The notes under the pieces: generated by a model
Database searches by the model: none
Told to the model about the DNA's origin: nothing
What the model saw: the letters and a program-made list of their open reading frames with translations, nothing else
Made by a program: the position numbers and the translations under genes
In this document: positions 1 through 7,540 of the stretch, piece by piece
Layout: every line of letters begins with the position of its first letter
How positions within the stretch are numbered: position 1 is the first letter of the stretch
Origin: Micromonospora echinofusca
GTDB lineage: Bacteria > Actinomycetota > Actinomycetes > Mycobacteriales > Micromonosporaceae
Length of the DNA: 64,000 nucleotides
NCBI RefSeq assembly: GCF_900091445.1
Contig: NZ_LT607733.1
Span: forward strand, 6,165,001 to 6,229,000
Reading direction: 5' to 3'

Positions 1-411
1 CTTACACGTACCGTGCACCCGGCAACGACGACTACGGCGTGGACGTTCTGGTGACAGATTTCTTCTGCACGGAGGCCGAAGCCCAGTCTGCAGGATTCAG
101 TCGGAGCGATCTGCCAGCCCGGTGACTACCGCCGTGCCCGTTGCTGGGCGCTGGAGGCCAAGGCGTCGGAAGGTCGTCCGTGTCCACTCGGCCAACCCGG
201 CAGGTGCGGGCAAGATGGCCCAGGCCCTGCGACGGTGGGGAGACCAAGTCCGGATCGCCTCCAAATCCAAAGCAGTCGTCCCCCTGACGAGGTGACCGGA
301 GTCTCGGTGCGGCCAACGCGACGAGATCGGGCGCTCGGTGGTTACCTTCGCCAGGCGGAGCCGTCAAGATCAGGGATCGGACCAGGGCACCCGATACCCG
401 GAGGCGTCACC
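1..411. other. Leading stretch with no supportable gene
   Basis: No reading frame here has a convincing ribosome binding site together with a recognisable protein motif. The frames that stay open are arginine- and proline-rich translations typical of non-coding GC-rich DNA. The stretch borders two truncated genes, so it may be part of a decayed region. Confidence 0.5.
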
Positions 412-552
412 ATGACCCCAGACGAGGCTGAGCAGCAGGCGAGAATCAGATTCCTCCTCGCCGGGACGGCGTTCTTCCGCGCCGGGCAAGTGGCGGCGTG
501 GGTCGGGGTGACCTACGCCCTCGTAGCGTTGGTTCAGCGGGTCAGCGGCTGA
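412..552 (+). CDS. 46-residue ORF with one hydrophobic segment, possible gene remnant
   Basis: An ATG follows GGAGG with 7-base spacing. The 46-residue product has a charged N-terminus (MTPDEAEQQARIRF) and one hydrophobic stretch of about 25 residues that could span a membrane. I do not recognise a family. It lies 400 bases before a truncated ABC ATPase on the same strand, so it could be the N-terminal remnant of the same exporter gene. That link is only positional inference. It could equally be a chance ORF. Confidence 0.25.
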   Translation: MTPDEAEQQARIRFLLAGTAFFRAGQVAAWVGVTYALVALVQRVSG

Positions 553-605
553 CAGCCCGGGAACCTCGACGGCGCAGACGACCGTACCGCGCGATGCTTC
601 CACGA

Positions 606-957
606 TCACGAGCCTTCCGGCCGGGGCAGCGCCGCAGTTCTGGTGAACCTGCGGGCGAGGTGTGCGAAGGCCTCGTTCAGTTCGGCGGGGCCGACGACTT
701 CGATGTCGGCGTCGTCGGGCGATGGTGGCCGCGAGGCTGGGCCAGGACCAGGAACCGAGGGTGAGGCGGCAGCGGCCGGGGCCGGCCTCTTCGAGGATGC
801 CTTCGCGGGTGTACTGGGCGACCGTGGTGGCGGGCAGGTCGAGGATCACCGTGCCCTGGCAGGGCCACCCGCCGCCGTCGCCCGCTCCACGGAACGTGTC
901 GACGAGGTAGGTGGCGACGTCTCCGCCGGGGAGTTCGCGTGGGGTGAAGCGTGCTGC
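606..957 (-). pseudogene. C-terminal fragment of a WYL-domain transcriptional regulator, frameshifted
   Basis: Read on the minus strand, the DNA from about 957 encodes the typical end of a YafY/WYL regulator: RFTPRELPGGDVATYLVD, then a VILDLPA strand and the LTLGSWSWPSLAATIA segment. One frame change near 725-735 is needed to continue into DADIEVVGPAELNEAFAHLARRF, which ends at a TGA at 608-606. The HTH and the first half of the WYL domain are missing: homology stops at about 957, where an ABC-transporter fragment on the other strand begins. Truncation plus frameshift make it a remnant. Confidence 0.6.
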
Positions 958-1391
958 GCCACCACGACCCGAGCGCCGGACAGATCACCGTCGGCGGCGT
1001 GGACCTGCGCGACCTCGGCGACGCCGACCTGCGGCGCACGGTCACCGTGGTGCCGCAGGACGTCCACCTGTTTCCCGGCTCGATCGCCGACAACATCCGG
1101 CTGGGCCGCCCGGACGCCACCGACACGGAGGTTCGTGCCGCAGCCGGCGCCGCCCAGCTCACACCGTTCCTCGACGCGCTACCGGCCGGTCCGGACACGC
1201 CGGCCGGTGAGCGGGGGGCGGCACTGTCCGGCGGTCAACGGGCCCGGGTCGCCGTCGCCCGGGCCCTGATCACCGGCGCACGGGTGCTCGTCCTCGACGG
1301 CGGGCGGATCGTCGCCGACGACGCCCCTGAGCAGCTTCGCAGCCGGGGAGCACTCGCCGCTGCGGTCCGGGGCGGGGAGGCTGATCCGTAG
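951..1391 (+). pseudogene. Truncated ABC exporter ATP-binding domain
   Basis: The frame opens with VLRHHDPSAGQITVGGVDL, the region just after Walker A in exporter ATPases. It continues through the Q-loop (VVPQDVHLFPGSIADNIRLG) and the signature LSGGQRARVAVARAL. Walker A and the whole transmembrane part are absent. After LVLD the usual EATSALD segment and D-loop are also missing, and the frame jumps to GGRIVADDAPEQLRSRG, the normal end of the domain. With both an N-terminal truncation and an internal deletion it cannot bind ATP normally. I call it a remnant joined at about 950 to the WYL fragment. Confidence 0.65.
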
Positions 1392-1406
1392 CTCCGACGG
1401 GGCCAG

Positions 1407-1778
1407 TCAGCGGGTCTTCTTCGTCGCCCGCTTGCGGGGTGGCGTCAGCAGGTCCGCGATCGCGGCGATCGCGGACGGCACCAGGCGGTAGTACGCCCAG
1501 ACGCCACGCTTCTCACGCTCGAGCAGACCGGCCTCGGTGAGGATCCGAAGGTGGTGACTCACGGTGGGCTGGGAGAGACCGAGCGGCGCGGTGAGGTCGG
1601 TCACGGATGCTTCGCCCTCCGGCGACGACTGGATCAGGCTGAGCAGTCGCAGCCGGGCCGGGTCGGCGAACGCCTTCAGCACTCCCGCGAGCCGCTCGGC
1701 ATCGGCACGATTGATCGGCTCGCCGGCAAGGGGCGACATGGCAGGCGTCGTAGTCTTCGCAGTTCCCACGTCTTGCAT
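1407..1778 (-). CDS. ArsR-family repressor 1, without the CxC metalloid site
   Basis: A 123-residue winged-helix repressor. The core reads VLKAFADPARLRLLSLIQ, then the recognition helix region LSQPTVSHHLRILTEAGLLEREKRGVWAYYR, typical of ArsR/SmtB proteins. Where classical ArsR has CVCDL this protein has SVTDL, and it has no cysteine at all, so it cannot sense As(III) by that site. The C-terminus is basic (PPRKRATKKTR). I chose the ATG at 1778. An upstream GTG at 1826 and an internal ATG at 1739 are possible. It is the first of four ArsR proteins in 3 kb, transcribed away from the rest of the island. Confidence 0.75.
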   Translation of the reverse strand: MQDVGTAKTTTPAMSPLAGEPINRADAERLAGVLKAFADPARLRLLSLIQSSPEGEASVTDLTAPLGLSQPTVSHHLRILTEAGLLEREKRGVWAYYRLVPSAIAAIADLLTPPRKRATKKTR

Positions 1779-1921
1779 CGTTGCAGCAACACCACCCGTA
1801 GGCCGGTCAAACGAGGGCTGGATCACGACAAGTTCCGCAGGAGGCGAACAGCGAGGGTCGCGGCGCGGCGGCTCGTCCGGGTGCAGAAGGTACGGCCAGC
1901 CGGGAGCGCTTGACGGTGTCG

Positions 1922-2251
1922 TCAGCAGCAGGTCATCAGGTACGACTGGAGCTCGGCCAGCGCCGCGACTGCGCCGTCGCGGTCGGCCCGGTAGTACACG
2001 GTCTTGCCTTCGCGGCGCGAGGTGACCACGCGCCCACGGCGCAGCAGGGTCAACTGCTGCGACGCCGTGGCCTGACTGATGCCCGCGAGCTCGGCCACCT
2101 CCCCGACCGACAACTCGGCGCCCCGCGCGAACAGCATCATGATCCGCTGTCGCGTCGGGCTGCCCAGAGCCTTCAGGAACTCCTGGGTGTCCAAACCCAA
2201 CCCGGTCGGCCCGGCGCTTCGCGCCCCGGCTGCGGGTGTCGAGTGGTCCAT
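1922..2251 (-). CDS. ArsR-family repressor 2 with C-terminal Cys pair
   Basis: A 109-residue winged-helix repressor with the ArsR signature FLKALGSPTRQRIMMLF, SVGEVAELAGISQATASQQL and a basic wing (RRGRVVTSRREGKTVYYR). The only cysteines are the last two residues (LMTCC), a plausible thiol site for As(III)/Sb(III) or another soft metal. The start at 2251 follows GGAGGGTGGAGCC; an in-frame ATG at 2290 is possible. It diverges from an ArsO-like monooxygenase and shares with it the palindrome at 2276-2305, which it probably represses. Confidence 0.8.
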   Translation of the reverse strand: MDHSTPAAGARSAGPTGLGLDTQEFLKALGSPTRQRIMMLFARGAELSVGEVAELAGISQATASQQLTLLRRGRVVTSRREGKTVYYRADRDGAVAALAELQSYLMTCC

Positions 2252-2275
2252 GGCTCCACCCTCCCGCACCACCTT

Positions 2276-2305
2276 CATATTGTCATTCAACGAAAAGACA
2301 ATATG
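2276..2305. promoter_or_regulatory. Bidirectional promoter with 9-bp inverted-repeat ArsR operator
   Basis: CATATTGTC at 2276-2284 and GACAATATG at 2297-2305 are perfect inverted repeats separated by 12 bases. On the plus strand they contain TTGTCA (2280-2285) and TATGAT (2303-2308) with 17-base spacing, a near-consensus promoter whose -10 ends 5 bases before the GTG at 2314, so that message is probably leaderless. By symmetry the minus strand has TTGTCT and TATGAA at 16 bases for arsR 2. A bound repressor would cover both promoters. Confidence 0.7.
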
Positions 2306-2313
2306 ATGTCGAG

Positions 2314-3423
2314 GTGAGCGCCTCCCCGGAACCTGTGATCATCGTGGGCGGCGGCCAGTCCGGCCTCGCCGCCGCTCGTGCCGCCCTGTCCGCGCGCCTG
2401 CGCCCGGTCGTACTCGAAGCGGGGGAGGAGTCGGTCGGCTCGTGGCCGGACTATTACGACAGCCTCACCCTGTTCTCCCCGGCGCGCTACAGCGCACTGC
2501 CCGGCAGGGCGTTCGACGAGGGGGATCCGGACCGCTACCCGACGCGCGGCGAGGTCGTCTCCTACCTGCGCCGCTACGCCCGCCACCTCGACGCCGACGT
2601 CCGTACCGGCGTCGGTGTCACCGCCGTGCGGCAACGCCGGGGCGGCGGCTACCTGGTGCACACCCGCGCTGGTGATGAGATCGCGGCGGCGGGCGTGGTC
2701 GCCGCCAGCGGCTCCTTCGGCAACCCGCACCTGCCGGAGCTGCCCGGTCGCGTCGAGTACACCGGCGAGGTGCGGCACGTCGCGCGCTACCGGCGGCCCG
2801 AACCGTATGCCGGCAAGCGGGTCGTCGTGGTCGGCGCCGGCAACTCCGCCGTCCAGGTCGCCCACGAACTGGCCCCGCTCGCGAGGGTCACGCTGGCGAC
2901 CCGGGCGCCGGTCCGGTTCGTGCCCCAGCGCATCCGCGGCCGGGACCTGCATCACTGGCTCCACGTCACGGGGGCGGACCGCCTTCCGCGCCCGGTGCTC
3001 ACCCGCCTGATCCGTCATGCCGCCGTGCTCGACACCGGCGTCTACCGCGACGCCATCGCCTCCGGCCTGCTCCCCCGGCGGGACATGTTCACCGCCTTCA
3101 CCCCCGACGGCGTCCGCTGGCCCGACGGCACGTCCGAGCCGGTCGACGCGGTCATCTTCGCGACCGGCTACCGCCCGAACCTCGGCTATCTCGCCACGCT
3201 CGGAGCCCTGGCGCCCGACGGCACGCCCCGGCAGATCAGCGGGGTCTCCACCACCCATCCCGGGCTGGTCTACCTGGGGTTGGAGTTCCAACGGTCGTTC
3301 TCGTCGAACACCCTGCGCGGCGTCGGCCGCGACGCCGCGTACGTCGTCGCCGCCATGGCCGAGGGCCTGCGCGGTGCGGGGCTCGGACCGTGGCTCAGGC
3401 GTCGGCGGCCGGTTCGACGGTGA
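2314..3423 (+). CDS. arsO: ArsO-like NAD(P)H-dependent flavin monooxygenase
   Basis: A 369-residue flavoprotein. An N-terminal FAD-binding motif VGGGQSGLAAA lies near residue 10, followed by the substrate-side segment SLTLFSPARYSALPG. A second dinucleotide motif, VVGAGNSAVQVA, sits near residue 172 for NAD(P)H, and the FATGYRP motif of class B-type monooxygenases lies near 285. This arrangement matches ArsO-type proteins found in ars operons, whose reaction is not firmly established but is thought to be oxidation of an arsenical. The GTG start is 5 bases after a good -10, with no clear ribosome site, suggesting a leaderless transcript. The 3' end overlaps convergent arsR 3 by 29 bases. Confidence 0.75.
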   Translation: MSASPEPVIIVGGGQSGLAAARAALSARLRPVVLEAGEESVGSWPDYYDSLTLFSPARYSALPGRAFDEGDPDRYPTRGEVVSYLRRYARHLDADVRTGVGVTAVRQRRGGGYLVHTRAGDEIAAAGVVAASGSFGNPHLPELPGRVEYTGEVRHVARYRRPEPYAGKRVVVVGAGNSAVQVAHELAPLARVTLATRAPVRFVPQRIRGRDLHHWLHVTGADRLPRPVLTRLIRHAAVLDTGVYRDAIASGLLPRRDMFTAFTPDGVRWPDGTSEPVDAVIFATGYRPNLGYLATLGALAPDGTPRQISGVSTTHPGLVYLGLEFQRSFSSNTLRGVGRDAAYVVAAMAEGLRGAGLGPWLRRRRPVRR

Positions 3424-3772
3424 GCAGTGCGGCGAGTTGGCGCAGGATGACGGGCCGGGCCCGGTAGTACACCCAGGTGCCCCGCCGCTCGGCATCGACG
3501 AGGCCCGCCTCGCGCAGCGTCCTGAGGTGGTGCGAGATGGTCGGCCCGGTCAGGTCGAACGCGGGCGTCAGGTCACAGACACAGGCCTCCCCGCCCTCGG
3601 CCGACGCGATCATCGACATCAACTGCAGTCGCACCGGGTCACCGAGCGCCTTGAACGCCGGCGCGAGGACAGCGGCGGCCTCGGCCGGCACCCGGCGCTG
3701 CGCCAGCGGCGGGCAGCACGGCGTGTCGGCGGTGAGGTCGAGGACGGGAAGCGACGCCGCTTGCTTTGACAT
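3395..3772 (-). CDS. arsR: ArsR-family repressor 3 with CVCDL metalloid site
   Basis: A 125-residue ArsR protein. The DNA-binding core reads FKALGDPVRLQLMSMI, then GGEACVCDLTPAFDLTGPT and SHHLRTLREAGLVDAERRGTWVYYR. The CVCDL segment is the classic As(III)/Sb(III) site of the alpha-3 helix, and an extra CC pair lies in the N-terminal extension (DTPCCPPL). It is therefore the best candidate for a genuine arsenite sensor in the island. The ATG at 3772 is used. It is convergent with, and overlaps, the ArsO-like gene. Direct TTGACA repeats flank its start at 3763-3787. Confidence 0.85.
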   Translation of the reverse strand: MSKQAASLPVLDLTADTPCCPPLAQRRVPAEAAAVLAPAFKALGDPVRLQLMSMIASAEGGEACVCDLTPAFDLTGPTISHHLRTLREAGLVDAERRGTWVYYRARPVILRQLAALLTVEPAADA

Positions 3773-3926
3773 CCCTCTAGGTTGACAGGCGTCTAATCAG
3801 CGTGCAACTCTCTGCTTCGACAAACGTCGAGACAGGCACCACGGAAGGGGACCCCATGCACGGCCCGGCGGTCGGCGGGAGCACGGTCCTGCGGCTCCCG
3901 CGCCGGCCGCCCCGACACCCGCTAGA

Positions 3927-3959
3927 CTTCCATCGTCGATCGGCGATAGACGATAGAAG
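3927..3959. promoter_or_regulatory. Inverted-repeat operator for arsR 4
   Basis: CTTCCATCGTC (3927-3937) and GACGATAGAAG (3949-3959) form an 11-bp inverted repeat with one mismatch around an 11-base spacer. The right arm runs into the ribosome site AAGGAGG of the following ArsR gene. A repressor bound here would block its own operon. Confidence 0.6.
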
Positions 3960-3972
3960 GAGGCGGGTGGGC

Positions 3973-4299
3973 GTGGACGAGCTCCTCGAACGGGCGACCG
4001 CACAGCGGTACGCGTCGTGGTTCCGGGCTCTCGCGGACCCGACCCGGGTGCAGATCGTCGAGTACCTCGCCCGCCACGCCAGGCCGATGAGCGTGGGAGA
4101 GATCGTCGCCGCCGTCGGCCTGGCCCAGTCCACCGTCTCCCAGCACCTGAAGATCCTCACCGAGGTGCGGTTCGTCCTCGTCGACCCGGTCGGCACGGCC
4201 CGGCACTACCGCATCAACGACGCCTGCGTCGGCTGCTTCCCCTCCGCCGCCGACGTCGTCATGGGCCGGCCCGCTCCTCACCCGAACGGAGCCTGCTGA
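3973..4299 (+). CDS. ArsR-family repressor 4 with C-terminal CVGC
   Basis: A 108-residue winged-helix repressor: SWFRALADPTRVQIVEYL, MSVGEIVAAVGLAQSTVSQHL, then a short wing ending HYRINDACVGCF. Cysteines cluster after the wing (CVGC) and at the very end (AC), a placement different from the three other ArsR proteins here. The GTG at 3973 lies 9 bases after AAGGAGG; a GTG at 3967 is also in frame but too close. It leads the operon arsR-arsN1-flavoprotein-MFS, with its stop overlapping the next start (TGATG). Confidence 0.8.
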   Translation: MDELLERATAQRYASWFRALADPTRVQIVEYLARHARPMSVGEIVAAVGLAQSTVSQHLKILTEVRFVLVDPVGTARHYRINDACVGCFPSAADVVMGRPAPHPNGAC

Positions 4300-4793
4300 T
4301 GACCGACATCACCGTCCGCCCCATGGCGGCCGACGACGCCGAGCGGGTCCTCACCATCTACCAGGCGGGCCTCGACGACGGACAGGCCAGCTTCGAGACC
4401 GACGCACCCACCTGGGCGACGTTCGACGCCGCGAAGCTGCCCGCGCACCGCTTCGTGGCCGTCGACGGCGACGACCTCGTCGGCTGGATCGCCGTCTCGC
4501 CCACCTCGACGCGCGCCGTCTACGCCGGCGTGGTGGAGCACTCCGTGTACGTCGACCCCGCCGCCCAGGGCCGAGGCGCCGGGCGGCGGCTCCTCGATGC
4601 GGTGATCGCCTCCACCGAAGCCGCCGGTATCTGGACCATCCAGTCCGGCGTCTTCCCCGAAAACGCCGCCAGCCTCGCCCTGCACCGGCGGGCCGGCTTC
4701 CGGATCATCGGCACCCGCGAACGCGTCGGGCGCCACCATGGCCGATGGCGCGACGTCGTCCTGCTCGAACGACGCAGCCCCGCCATCACCTGA
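4299..4793 (+). CDS. arsN1: ArsN1-like GNAT N-acetyltransferase
   Basis: A 164-residue GNAT protein of the phosphinothricin/arsinothricin acetyltransferase type: ITVRPMAADDAERVLTIY at the N-terminus, the acetyl-CoA binding segment VDPAAQGRGAGRRLLDAV, and GVFPENAASLALHRRAGFR near the end. Proteins of this family placed in ars operons (ArsN1) acetylate the amino group of arsinothricin and confer resistance. The assignment to ArsN1 rather than a phosphinothricin acetyltransferase rests on the neighbours. Its ATG overlaps the stop of arsR 4, so the two are translationally coupled. Confidence 0.75.
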   Translation: MTDITVRPMAADDAERVLTIYQAGLDDGQASFETDAPTWATFDAAKLPAHRFVAVDGDDLVGWIAVSPTSTRAVYAGVVEHSVYVDPAAQGRGAGRRLLDAVIASTEAAGIWTIQSGVFPENAASLALHRRAGFRIIGTRERVGRHHGRWRDVVLLERRSPAIT

Positions 4794-4840
4794 CCAACCC
4801 CAGCCCGGGCAGAGCGCCCGTCCGCCTCACTGATTCGACA

Positions 4841-4851
4841 GTCTTCAAGAC
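4841..4851. promoter_or_regulatory. GTCTTCAAGAC palindrome before the second flavoprotein
   Basis: An 11-base palindrome (GTCTT-C-AAGAC) lies 14 bases before the ATG at 4866, just ahead of the AGAGGAG ribosome site. Its size and place suit a repressor operator, perhaps for one of the ArsR proteins. A chance palindrome is possible. Confidence 0.35.
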
Positions 4852-4865
4852 AGAGGAGTTACCTG

Positions 4866-6284
4866 ATGAGCACGCTGACCCAACTGCCCGTCGTGGTGAT
4901 CGGCGCCGGCCCGGTCGGTCTGGCCGCCGCCGCGCACCTGCACGAACGCGGCATCGCCTTCACCGTCCTCGAAGCCGGCGACACCCCGGGCGCGGCGGTG
5001 CGGCAGTGGGGGCACGTGCGGGTGTTCTCCCCCTGGCGGTACAACATCGACCCGGCTGCCCGCCGGCTCCTCGACGACGCGGGCTGGGTCGCCCCCGACA
5101 TCGAGGCCCTGCCCACCGGCGCCGAACTCGTCACCGCCTACCTCCAGCCCCTCGCCGAGCTGCCGGCTCTCAAGCCGCACCTGCGCTACGGCACCCGCGT
5201 CGAGGCGATCAGCCGACCGGGCCTGGACCGGCTGCGCACCGCCGGCCGCGACACCACCCCGTTCCTCGTCCGCCTCGCCGACGGCGAGGAGATCCTGGCC
5301 CGGGCAGTCGTCGACGCCTCCGGCACCTGGGGCAACCCGAACGTCCTCGGCGCCTCCGGTCTGCCCGCCCGCGGCGAGCGCGACGCGACCAGGTACCTGG
5401 AGCACGCGCTGCCGGACGTCCTCGGCGGCGACCGGGACCGGTTCGCGGGCCGGCACACCCTCGTCGTCGGCGCCGGCCACTCCGCCGCGAACACCCTGCT
5501 GTCCCTCGCCGAGCTGGCCGCCGAACAGCCGGGCACCGAGGTGACCTGGGCGATCCGATCCTCCTCGCCGGCGCGCTCCTACGGCGGCGGGGACGCAGAT
5601 GCCCTGCCGGCGCGCGGCGCGCTCGGCTCGCGGCTGCGCACGCACGTCGACGCCGGCCGCATCCGGCTGCTCACCGGTTTCTCCGTGCACGCCCTCACCC
5701 CGACCGACGACCGCGTCACCGTGCTCGTCCGGCACGCCGACGGCAGCGAGGAAGCGGTCACCGTGGACCGCATCGTCGCGGCCACCGGCTTCCGCCCCGA
5801 CCACTCCATCGCCGCCGAACTGCGGCTCGACCTCGACCCGGTCATGGGCGCCACGCGCGCCCTCGCCCCACTGATCGACCCGAACGAGCACTCCTGCGGC
5901 ACCGTCCCCCCGCACGGCGTGGACGAACTGTCCCACCCCGAGCCGGGCTACTACGCCGTCGGCATGAAGAGCTACGGCCGGGCCCCCACCTTCCTCATGG
6001 CCACCGGCTACGAGCAGGTCCGCTCCGTCGTCGCCGCCCTCGCCGGTGACTGGCGGGCAGCCCGCGACGTCCAGCTCGACCTGCCCGAAACCGGCGTATG
6101 CAACAGCAACCCCGACGACTCGGCGACCAGCGACAGCTGCTGTGGGCCGGCCCCGGACGCCGAGCCGGCGGCACGCGGGCTGGCCACCGGCGTCTCCGGT
6201 GGGCTACTGGCCGCACCGTTGCAACTGGTCACCCTCGACACCGCACCCGCTGGCGGTCAGGCTGGCGGCTGCTGCGGCAGCTGA
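4866..6284 (+). CDS. FAD/NAD(P)-dependent oxidoreductase with Cys-rich C-terminal tail
   Basis: A 472-residue flavoprotein with an FAD motif VIGAGPVGLAAA near residue 11, a second nucleotide motif VVGAGHSAANTL near 200, and AATGFRPDHS near 305, the layout of flavin monooxygenase-like enzymes. It is about 100 residues longer than the ArsO-like protein upstream. The extra C-terminal part carries SCCGPAP and ends GGCCGS, vicinal-thiol motifs that could bind or hand over As(III). Spaced 72 bases from arsN1 and overlapping the MFS gene by one base, it belongs to the same resistance operon. The reaction is unknown; oxidation of an organoarsenical is inferred from context. Confidence 0.7.
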   Translation: MSTLTQLPVVVIGAGPVGLAAAAHLHERGIAFTVLEAGDTPGAAVRQWGHVRVFSPWRYNIDPAARRLLDDAGWVAPDIEALPTGAELVTAYLQPLAELPALKPHLRYGTRVEAISRPGLDRLRTAGRDTTPFLVRLADGEEILARAVVDASGTWGNPNVLGASGLPARGERDATRYLEHALPDVLGGDRDRFAGRHTLVVGAGHSAANTLLSLAELAAEQPGTEVTWAIRSSSPARSYGGGDADALPARGALGSRLRTHVDAGRIRLLTGFSVHALTPTDDRVTVLVRHADGSEEAVTVDRIVAATGFRPDHSIAAELRLDLDPVMGATRALAPLIDPNEHSCGTVPPHGVDELSHPEPGYYAVGMKSYGRAPTFLMATGYEQVRSVVAALAGDWRAARDVQLDLPETGVCNSNPDDSATSDSCCGPAPDAEPAARGLATGVSGGLLAAPLQLVTLDTAPAGGQAGGCCGS

Positions 6285-7540
6285 TGCCCGCCACCACCAC
6301 AGTGCCCGCCGGCCGCACGGTCGGCGGGCACCACGCCCAGGGTTGGCGGATCGTCGCCGCTCTCGCCGTCACCTCGACCGTCGGCTACGGCGTCCTCTAC
6401 TACGCCTACGCGGTCCTGCTGGCCCCGATGGCCGCCACCCTCGGCGTCTCCACCACCGCCGTCACCGGCGCGCTCACCGCCTCCGTCCTCGCGGGCGCCC
6501 TCACGGCCATCCCCGTCGGCCGGTGGCTCGACCACCACGGCGGACGTGCGCTCATGACCGCTGGTTCGCTCGCCGCGACCGGCCTGCTCGTGGCCTGGTC
6601 GCAGGTCCGCACCATCAGCCAGCTCTACGCCGTCATGACCGGCATCGGGATCACGAGCGCGATGGTCCTCTACGAACCCGCCTTCGCCGTCATCGTCTCC
6701 TGGTTCACCCCTGACCGACGCACCACGGCGCTGCTGGCGGTGACGGTCGTGGCCGGGTTCGCCAGCACCATCTTCATGCCCCTGACCGGCCTGCTCGAGG
6801 CACACCTCGGCTGGCGCGACACGCTGCTCGTCCTCGCCGCCATCCACGGCCTGCTCGCCGTGCCCCTTCACGCGCTCACCGTCCGCCGCCCGCCGACAGC
6901 GACGACGGCACCCGCCAGCACCACGCGGACCGGGCACGCCCAGCGGCGCGCGGTCGTCACCGCCGCGATGCGCGACGCCCGGTTCTGGATCCTCGCCGGC
7001 AGCCTCGTCGCCCACGGCGCCGCCACCAGCACCATGACCGTGCACCTCATCGGCTACCTCGTCAGCCGTGGGCACCCCACCACCTTCGCCGCCACCGCGG
7101 TCGGCCTACTCGGTGTCCTGTCCGTCACCGGCAGGCTCGTCCTCACCGCCGCCCGCCGACACCTGCGGGTCACCACCATCGTCGCCGCCGTCTTCGCCAT
7201 CCAGGCCGCCGCCGTCCTCGCGATGCCCCTGCTCGCCGACACCCGCACCGGCGCCATCGCGACCGTCGTCGGCTTCGGACTCGGCTTCGGCATCACCAGC
7301 CTCGCCACGCCCGCCCTGCTCGCCGACCGGTACGGCACCACCGCCTACGCCACCATCGCCGGGCGACTCACCGCCCCCGTCACCATCGCCAGAGCCGCCG
7401 CGCCCCTGGTCGCGGCCACCCTCCTGCACACCGCCGCGGGGTACGTGCCGCTACTCGCCGCCATCGCTGGATGCTGCGCCATCGCGGCCATCGGCATGCT
7501 CGCCCGCGCCGCCACCACACCACCCGCCCCGGCCGGCTGA
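6284..7540 (+). CDS. MFS transporter of the resistance island
   Basis: A 418-residue major facilitator protein with about 12 hydrophobic segments. The conserved loop after helix 2 reads PVGRWLDHHGGRALM, the MFS GxLxDxxGRR-type motif. A charged linker of about 30 residues separates the two halves. Its ATG overlaps the stop of the Cys-tailed oxidoreductase (TGATG), so it is co-translated with it. Context suggests export of an arsenical or its modified product. It does not carry features that let me call ArsJ or ArsK, so the substrate is open. Confidence 0.75.
   Translation: MPATTTVPAGRTVGGHHAQGWRIVAALAVTSTVGYGVLYYAYAVLLAPMAATLGVSTTAVTGALTASVLAGALTAIPVGRWLDHHGGRALMTAGSLAATGLLVAWSQVRTISQLYAVMTGIGITSAMVLYEPAFAVIVSWFTPDRRTTALLAVTVVAGFASTIFMPLTGLLEAHLGWRDTLLVLAAIHGLLAVPLHALTVRRPPTATTAPASTTRTGHAQRRAVVTAAMRDARFWILAGSLVAHGAATSTMTVHLIGYLVSRGHPTTFAATAVGLLGVLSVTGRLVLTAARRHLRVTTIVAAVFAIQAAAVLAMPLLADTRTGAIATVVGFGLGFGITSLATPALLADRYGTTAYATIAGRLTAPVTIARAAAPLVAATLLHTAAGYVPLLAAIAGCCAIAAIGMLARAATTPPAPAG

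Noticed and set aside
3763..3787. TTGACA direct repeats as a -35 pair for arsR 3
   Set aside because: They face the wrong way for arsR 3 and no -10 follows at 16-18 bases. They may be part of an operator but I cannot support that.
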